This document shows positions 63,378 to 64,000 of a stretch of 64,000 bases of DNA, in pieces. The translations under genes were made by a program, and so were the position numbers. A model generated the notes under the pieces. It was given only the letters and a program-made list of their open reading frames with translations, was not told the DNA's origin and did not search any database. Source of the stretch: Acidisarcina sp. (lineage in GTDB: Bacteria > Acidobacteriota > Terriglobia > Terriglobales > Acidobacteriaceae); NCBI GenBank assembly GCA_035539175.1, contig DATLIY010000008.1, positions 620,001 through 684,000 on the forward strand. The letters run 5' to 3'. Every line of letters begins with the position of its first letter. Position 1 is the first letter of the stretch.

Positions 63378-63722
63378 ATGACAGCACCTTCGAACGACGA
63401 ACAGCAGATGAGCAGCGTGACGGTGGAGATCTACGACCAGATCTATCACTTACGCGGCCACGACCAGGAATACATCCAGATGCTGGCGGGCATGGTCGAC
63501 TCGAAGATGCGCGCGGTGGCCGCGCAGGGCACCACGGTGGACTCACTGCGGGTTGCCGTGCTGGCTGCGCTGAACATTGCCGACGAGCTTGCCATGCTGG
63601 CCGAGAAATATCGCGCGTTAAGCGGCAGCATGAGCGAGACGCAGACCAGCATCCGCTCCCGCGCCAGCAACCTGGCAGGGCTGCTCGACTCCGTCCTCGG
63701 CGAGGAGCGCCGGATCGGCTAG
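63378..63722 (+). CDS. zapA: Cell division protein ZapA
   Basis: 114 residues. VTVEIYDQIYHLRGHDQEYIQMLAGMVDSKMRAVAAQ is the ZapA N-terminal domain, followed by a helical coil VLAALNIADELAMLAEKYRAL. Bundles FtsZ filaments at the division site. Starts 17 bases after the coiled-coil gene. No 6S RNA was seen downstream. Confidence 0.92.
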   Translation: MTAPSNDEQQMSSVTVEIYDQIYHLRGHDQEYIQMLAGMVDSKMRAVAAQGTTVDSLRVAVLAALNIADELAMLAEKYRALSGSMSETQTSIRSRASNLAGLLDSVLGEERRIG

Positions 63723-63775
63723 CGTTTCCGCTCCGGTTTTCACTGGACAGATTCTTCATCAGAGGGTGGCAAAGC

Positions 63776-63906
63776 GGGTCCTTCACTTCGTTCAGGATGA
63801 CAATATCCGCGATCCTTCAACGCTTAGGTTTGTCATCCTGAGCAAGTCTGTTTGTCGCCCTCAGCAAAATCTTTTTGTCATCCTGAGCGAAGCGAAGGAC
63901 CTGCTT
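63776..63906. repeat. Cluster of dispersed repeats, inverted and direct copies
   Basis: An inverted copy gcgggtccttcacttcg-tcaggatgacaat (63776-63804), two decayed partial copies (63829-63871) and a full direct copy ttgtcatcctgagcgaagcgaaggacctg (63873-63904) of the repeat also at 9455. The outer pair could form a long stem. The rest to 64000 shows no gene. Confidence 0.75.
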
Positions 63907-64000
63907 TCCCCCCGCAATACCCCCGCATACGCCGTTCTCCGCCTGCGCAAGCTCATGGGAAATAGAGGGGAAATCCCCTTTCGCGGAGATTGGTCAGCGT

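Noticed and set aside
1-64000. CRISPR array, tRNA or rRNA gene, prophage or insertion sequence
   Set aside because: No regularly spaced repeats with unique spacers, no cloverleaf with the T-loop word and 3' acceptor pairing, and no integrase or transposase coding sequence was found by reading; small RNAs could still be missed by eye.

Overview
The window reads as a contiguous piece of an Acidobacteriota chromosome, most likely class Terriglobia (relatives of Granulicella, Terriglobus or Edaphobacter). This is inferred from moderately high GC, Gram-negative features (outer-membrane barrels, secreted enzymes), the protein sequences themselves, and the recurring 'tgtcatcctgagcgaagcgaagga' type dispersed repeat that I associate with this group. 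No database search was run. I see no rRNA, tRNA, CRISPR array, prophage or insertion sequence, so most of the window is core genome with small accessory patches.

Layout. 1-1958: arsenic detoxification operon on the minus strand (marR-type regulator, arsM, ACR3 cut by the window edge) with a palindromic candidate operator. 1988-3244: a lone alpha/beta hydrolase. 3267-9367: an aromatic amino acid operon transcribed right to left, trpC-trpF-trpB-trpA-chorismate mutase-DAHP synthase-tyrA, joining first-step shikimate entry, tryptophan completion and tyrosine synthesis. 9443-15600: PilZ protein, secreted HNH nuclease, rplU-rpmA, an epimerase and a GT-C membrane protein, rpmB, msrB and ridA. 15797-22754: secreted GH42 beta-galactosidase, an exported unknown, the (p)ppGpp synthetase/hydrolase, an RlmI-like methyltransferase. 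23006-34460: protein quality control and translation (hsp20, clpB, prmC-prfA, hslV-hslU) with an ATP-dependent DNA ligase, a CDF metal exporter and a small membrane protein between. 34564-43843: unknowns, an outer-membrane barrel, a TlpA-like thioredoxin, a DUF5715/M15-like exported protein, acpP-fabF, rmuC, a HIT protein, a CurA-like oxidoreductase. 44297-51116: rpsA, a LysW-like mini-protein, an exported M28 peptidase, a rhomboid-fold protein that has lost its catalytic residues, an O-methyltransferase, an outer-membrane barrel. 51212-63722: translation block hisS-aspS, rpsU, infC-rpmI-rplT, pheS-pheT, ending in a coiled-coil protein and zapA.

The most unusual local structure is the pheS-pheT junction: a TTG-started four-helix-bundle (S23/IVP-type) gene sits between them, flanked on both sides by about 48 bp of degenerate 8-bp repeats in opposite orientation, as if a small cassette had been inserted with its own inverted ends. 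Other points worth checking are an HslV with a roughly 47-residue segment ahead of the catalytic threonine, an HslU with a heptad repeat in its I domain, PheT without the OB-fold B2 domain, a catalytically dead rhomboid, an orphan LysW-like carrier protein, an AUC-initiated infC, and a possible leaderless start for the (p)ppGpp synthetase gene.
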